Origin: Flavobacterium gyeonganense
Lineage (GTDB): Bacteria; Bacteroidota; Bacteroidia; Flavobacteriales; Flavobacteriaceae
Reading direction: 5' to 3'
DNA: 64,000 nt
NCBI RefSeq assembly: GCF_029625295.1
Contig: NZ_CP121112.1
Coordinates: 4,588,001-4,652,000, forward strand
Part shown: piece after piece, positions 62,601-64,000 of the stretch
Layout of the letters: every line of letters begins with the position of its first letter
Position numbering within the stretch: position 1 is the stretch's first letter
Notes under the pieces: model-generated
What the model was told of the DNA's origin: nothing
Database searches by the model: none
Seen by the model: only the letters and a program-made list of their open reading frames with translations
Program-made: the position numbers and the translations under genes

Positions 62601-64000
62601 TTAATAGTTAAAACCATAATAATTTTGAATAGCTCCGCGATGATCCGAAATCACTTTAGAAGGATAAGGACATAAATAACGTAATGGATCATTGGGAGAT
62701 TTACTTGCAGCATTGTTGAAATTTATGAAACCTCTAAAACTCCATTTAATTTCGTTATTTGGTTCATAAGCCTGAGTATCATTATTTAATGCATACCATT
62801 TTGTTGCAAAAAGTGTCTCTGTATATCCTGCTGGTTTAGCTTGTAAAACAGGATCAATTCCTTTGGTATCTAAAATTATTTTACTTGGGTTATTAGCGTC
62901 CGGATTTGGAATCTCTTTCCAGTAAACACTTCCCGGAACATTATCTACACCAGGCACATAAGCACCATTGGCTACCTTGCCCCAGTTCACAAATTTGTTG
63001 TATTGATTGTAAATTACTTCACTATATTTATTCCAGCGTGCTAAGTCAAACTTACGCTTGCTTTCTCCGCCAAGTTCCCAGGCACGCTCATCCATAATCG
63101 CCTGAAAAAATAAATCAGGATTTGATTTGGAAGCTACGTAACCATCTACTTTTGCTGCCCAGTCTGCCTGACTGAATGCTCTGCGGCGCACTCTTTTTAA
63201 AGCTTCCTGAGCATCCTGGCGCGGTCCAAATCTTTCATTAACAGCTTCTGCGTACATCAAGAGTACATCAGCAAATCGCATCCATGAGTAGTTGATACCT
63301 GTTCCTTTTTGACTTGTACTGCCAAGTGGAGAGGTGTAAAGTTTTGACCATTTTCCAACAGCCAACTTAGCTAAATCCAAACGAATTACCTGTTTCAAAT
63401 TTGCGTCATACGAATAAGGTGCGCAAGTGATATCACGTCTCAAATCTTTGCTATCAAACGAGTACAAATAGGTTCCTGCTAAATTAACATTTCCTGAAGC
63501 GCTTCCGTAAGCATGGTTTCCCTCCACAATCGGAATACCAACAGCATAACCATATTCACCGGAAACACCTCTTAATAATGGTAATGAAAATATAACGTCA
63601 TCATTAACCATTTTTTGCCAATTGTTTTGCCCAATCCAAAAATTACGGTAACTCAATTTCAGGTCATGCTGACCTTCATTAATTACTTTACCCAGGTATT
63701 GGATGGCAATATCATAATACAATTCATGGTTTTCTCCACGAACCATATGACCAATACTTGCCGGATCACTATCAGGACGCAAAGTCCATCCTCCGCGGGT
63801 AAGTGCAAGTAAACCAATCAAACCCTGGTTAAAGCTTCTTGATGCACGCTCCGGACCATAATCTATTGCGCTTGCATATTGCATTAACGGCTCAGCAGAC
63901 TTTAAATCATCGATTAGAAATTCAAGAATTTTGTTTCTATCCGTAACTCCTACCCTAAAATCATCATCACCCGTAGATGATGTAGTACGAAACACAACAT
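62601..64000 (-). CDS. SusD/RagB-family outer-membrane lipoprotein (pectin PUL), 5' end outside window
   Basis: 466 residues are visible. The frame is open to the window edge (a GTG at 63995 is not a credible start), so the N-terminus with its lipobox lies beyond. SusD blocks: FADVLLMYAEAVNERFG, ERAWELGGESKRKFDLARWN, and a C-terminal YPSKVISDHRGAIQNYYGFNY. Presumably follows its SusC partner, which would be just outside. It recognises pectin oligosaccharides and passes them to SusC. Confidence 0.93.
   Translation of the reverse strand, partial: VVFRTTSSTGDDDFRVGVTDRNKILEFLIDDLKSAEPLMQYASAIDYGPERASRSFNQGLIGLLALTRGGWTLRPDSDPASIGHMVRGENHELYYDIAIQYLGKVINEGQHDLKLSYRNFWIGQNNWQKMVNDDVIFSLPLLRGVSGEYGYAVGIPIVEGNHAYGSASGNVNLAGTYLYSFDSKDLRRDITCAPYSYDANLKQVIRLDLAKLAVGKWSKLYTSPLGSTSQKGTGINYSWMRFADVLLMYAEAVNERFGPRQDAQEALKRVRRRAFSQADWAAKVDGYVASKSNPDLFFQAIMDERAWELGGESKRKFDLARWNKYSEVIYNQYNKFVNWGKVANGAYVPGVDNVPGSVYWKEIPNPDANNPSKIILDTKGIDPVLQAKPAGYTETLFATKWYALNNDTQAYEPNNEIKWSFRGFINFNNAASKSPNDPLRYLCPYPSKVISDHRGAIQNYYGFNY

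Noticed and set aside
1..64000. CRISPR arrays, rRNA and tRNA genes, prophage structural genes
   Set aside because: No regularly spaced repeats, no rRNA-like sequence, no capsid, terminase or tail genes seen on either strand.

Overview
The window is AT-rich DNA from a Bacteroidota bacterium, most likely a Flavobacterium or close relative. The evidence is two SusC/SusD-type polysaccharide utilisation loci (PULs), secreted enzymes with type IX secretion C-terminal domains, a hybrid two-component sensor, and promoters that fit the Bacteroidota pattern TTTG/TTG - about 19-21 nt - TAnnTTTG. No rRNA, tRNA or CRISPR array was seen. The first and last genes run off the window edges.

Bases 1 to about 29.6 kb form an accessory island rich in likely anti-phage and mobile genes. 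In order it holds: a protein ending in a PD-(D/E)XK-like nuclease core (5' end outside the window); a Gabija-like pair (OLD-type ATPase/TOPRIM nuclease plus UvrD-type helicase); a pentapeptide-like membrane protein; an Avs/STAND-like system on the minus strand (DUF4297-type nuclease fused to a STAND NTPase, split by a one-base frameshift, followed 11 nt later by an unrecognised 819-residue protein); a large serine recombinase with a small partner gene; a compact four-gene operon; a secreted unknown protein; an IS6-type transposase fragment; and an AbiC-like abortive-infection protein. The four-gene operon is the most unusual part. It encodes a metallo-beta-lactamase (MBL) fold protein with a flexible tail ending in Gly, a single-chain E2-E1-JAB ubiquitin-like conjugation/deconjugation protein, a patatin-type phospholipase with membrane segments, and a second ComEC-like MBL protein. 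It looks like a type II CBASS cassette in which the nucleotide cyclase is missing and an MBL protein sits in its place. Divergent from it lies a candidate small RNA with a consensus promoter and a terminator-like hairpin.

From 30.7 to 45.5 kb, all on the minus strand, is a fructan PUL: hybrid two-component sensor with a sugar-binding periplasmic domain, MFS sugar porter, GH32, SusC, SusD, DUF4960-type surface protein, second GH32 and fructokinase. Copies of two intergenic repeat families flank it. One of these families, about 300 bp with four copies in the window, ends each time in a different terminator hairpin and looks like a family of small RNAs or mobile non-coding elements. One copy lies beside the serine recombinase module, and a decayed copy at 46.1 kb carries a fragment of that module.

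From 46.5 kb come an HxlR regulator divergent from a twice-frameshifted NTF2-like gene, then a pectin PUL on the minus strand to the window end: SusD (partial), DUF4957/DUF5123-like lipoprotein, GH43, GH105, GH28, CE8 pectin methylesterase, PL1 pectate lyase, an alpha/beta esterase and a CE12 rhamnogalacturonan acetylesterase. Together these would de-esterify, cleave and trim pectin and pass the products inward.

Five one-base indels were found, all in homopolymer runs: in the STAND gene, one GH32, the sensor, and two in the NTF2-like gene. They may be sequencing errors, slippage sites or real mutations; gene integrity there should be read with that in mind.
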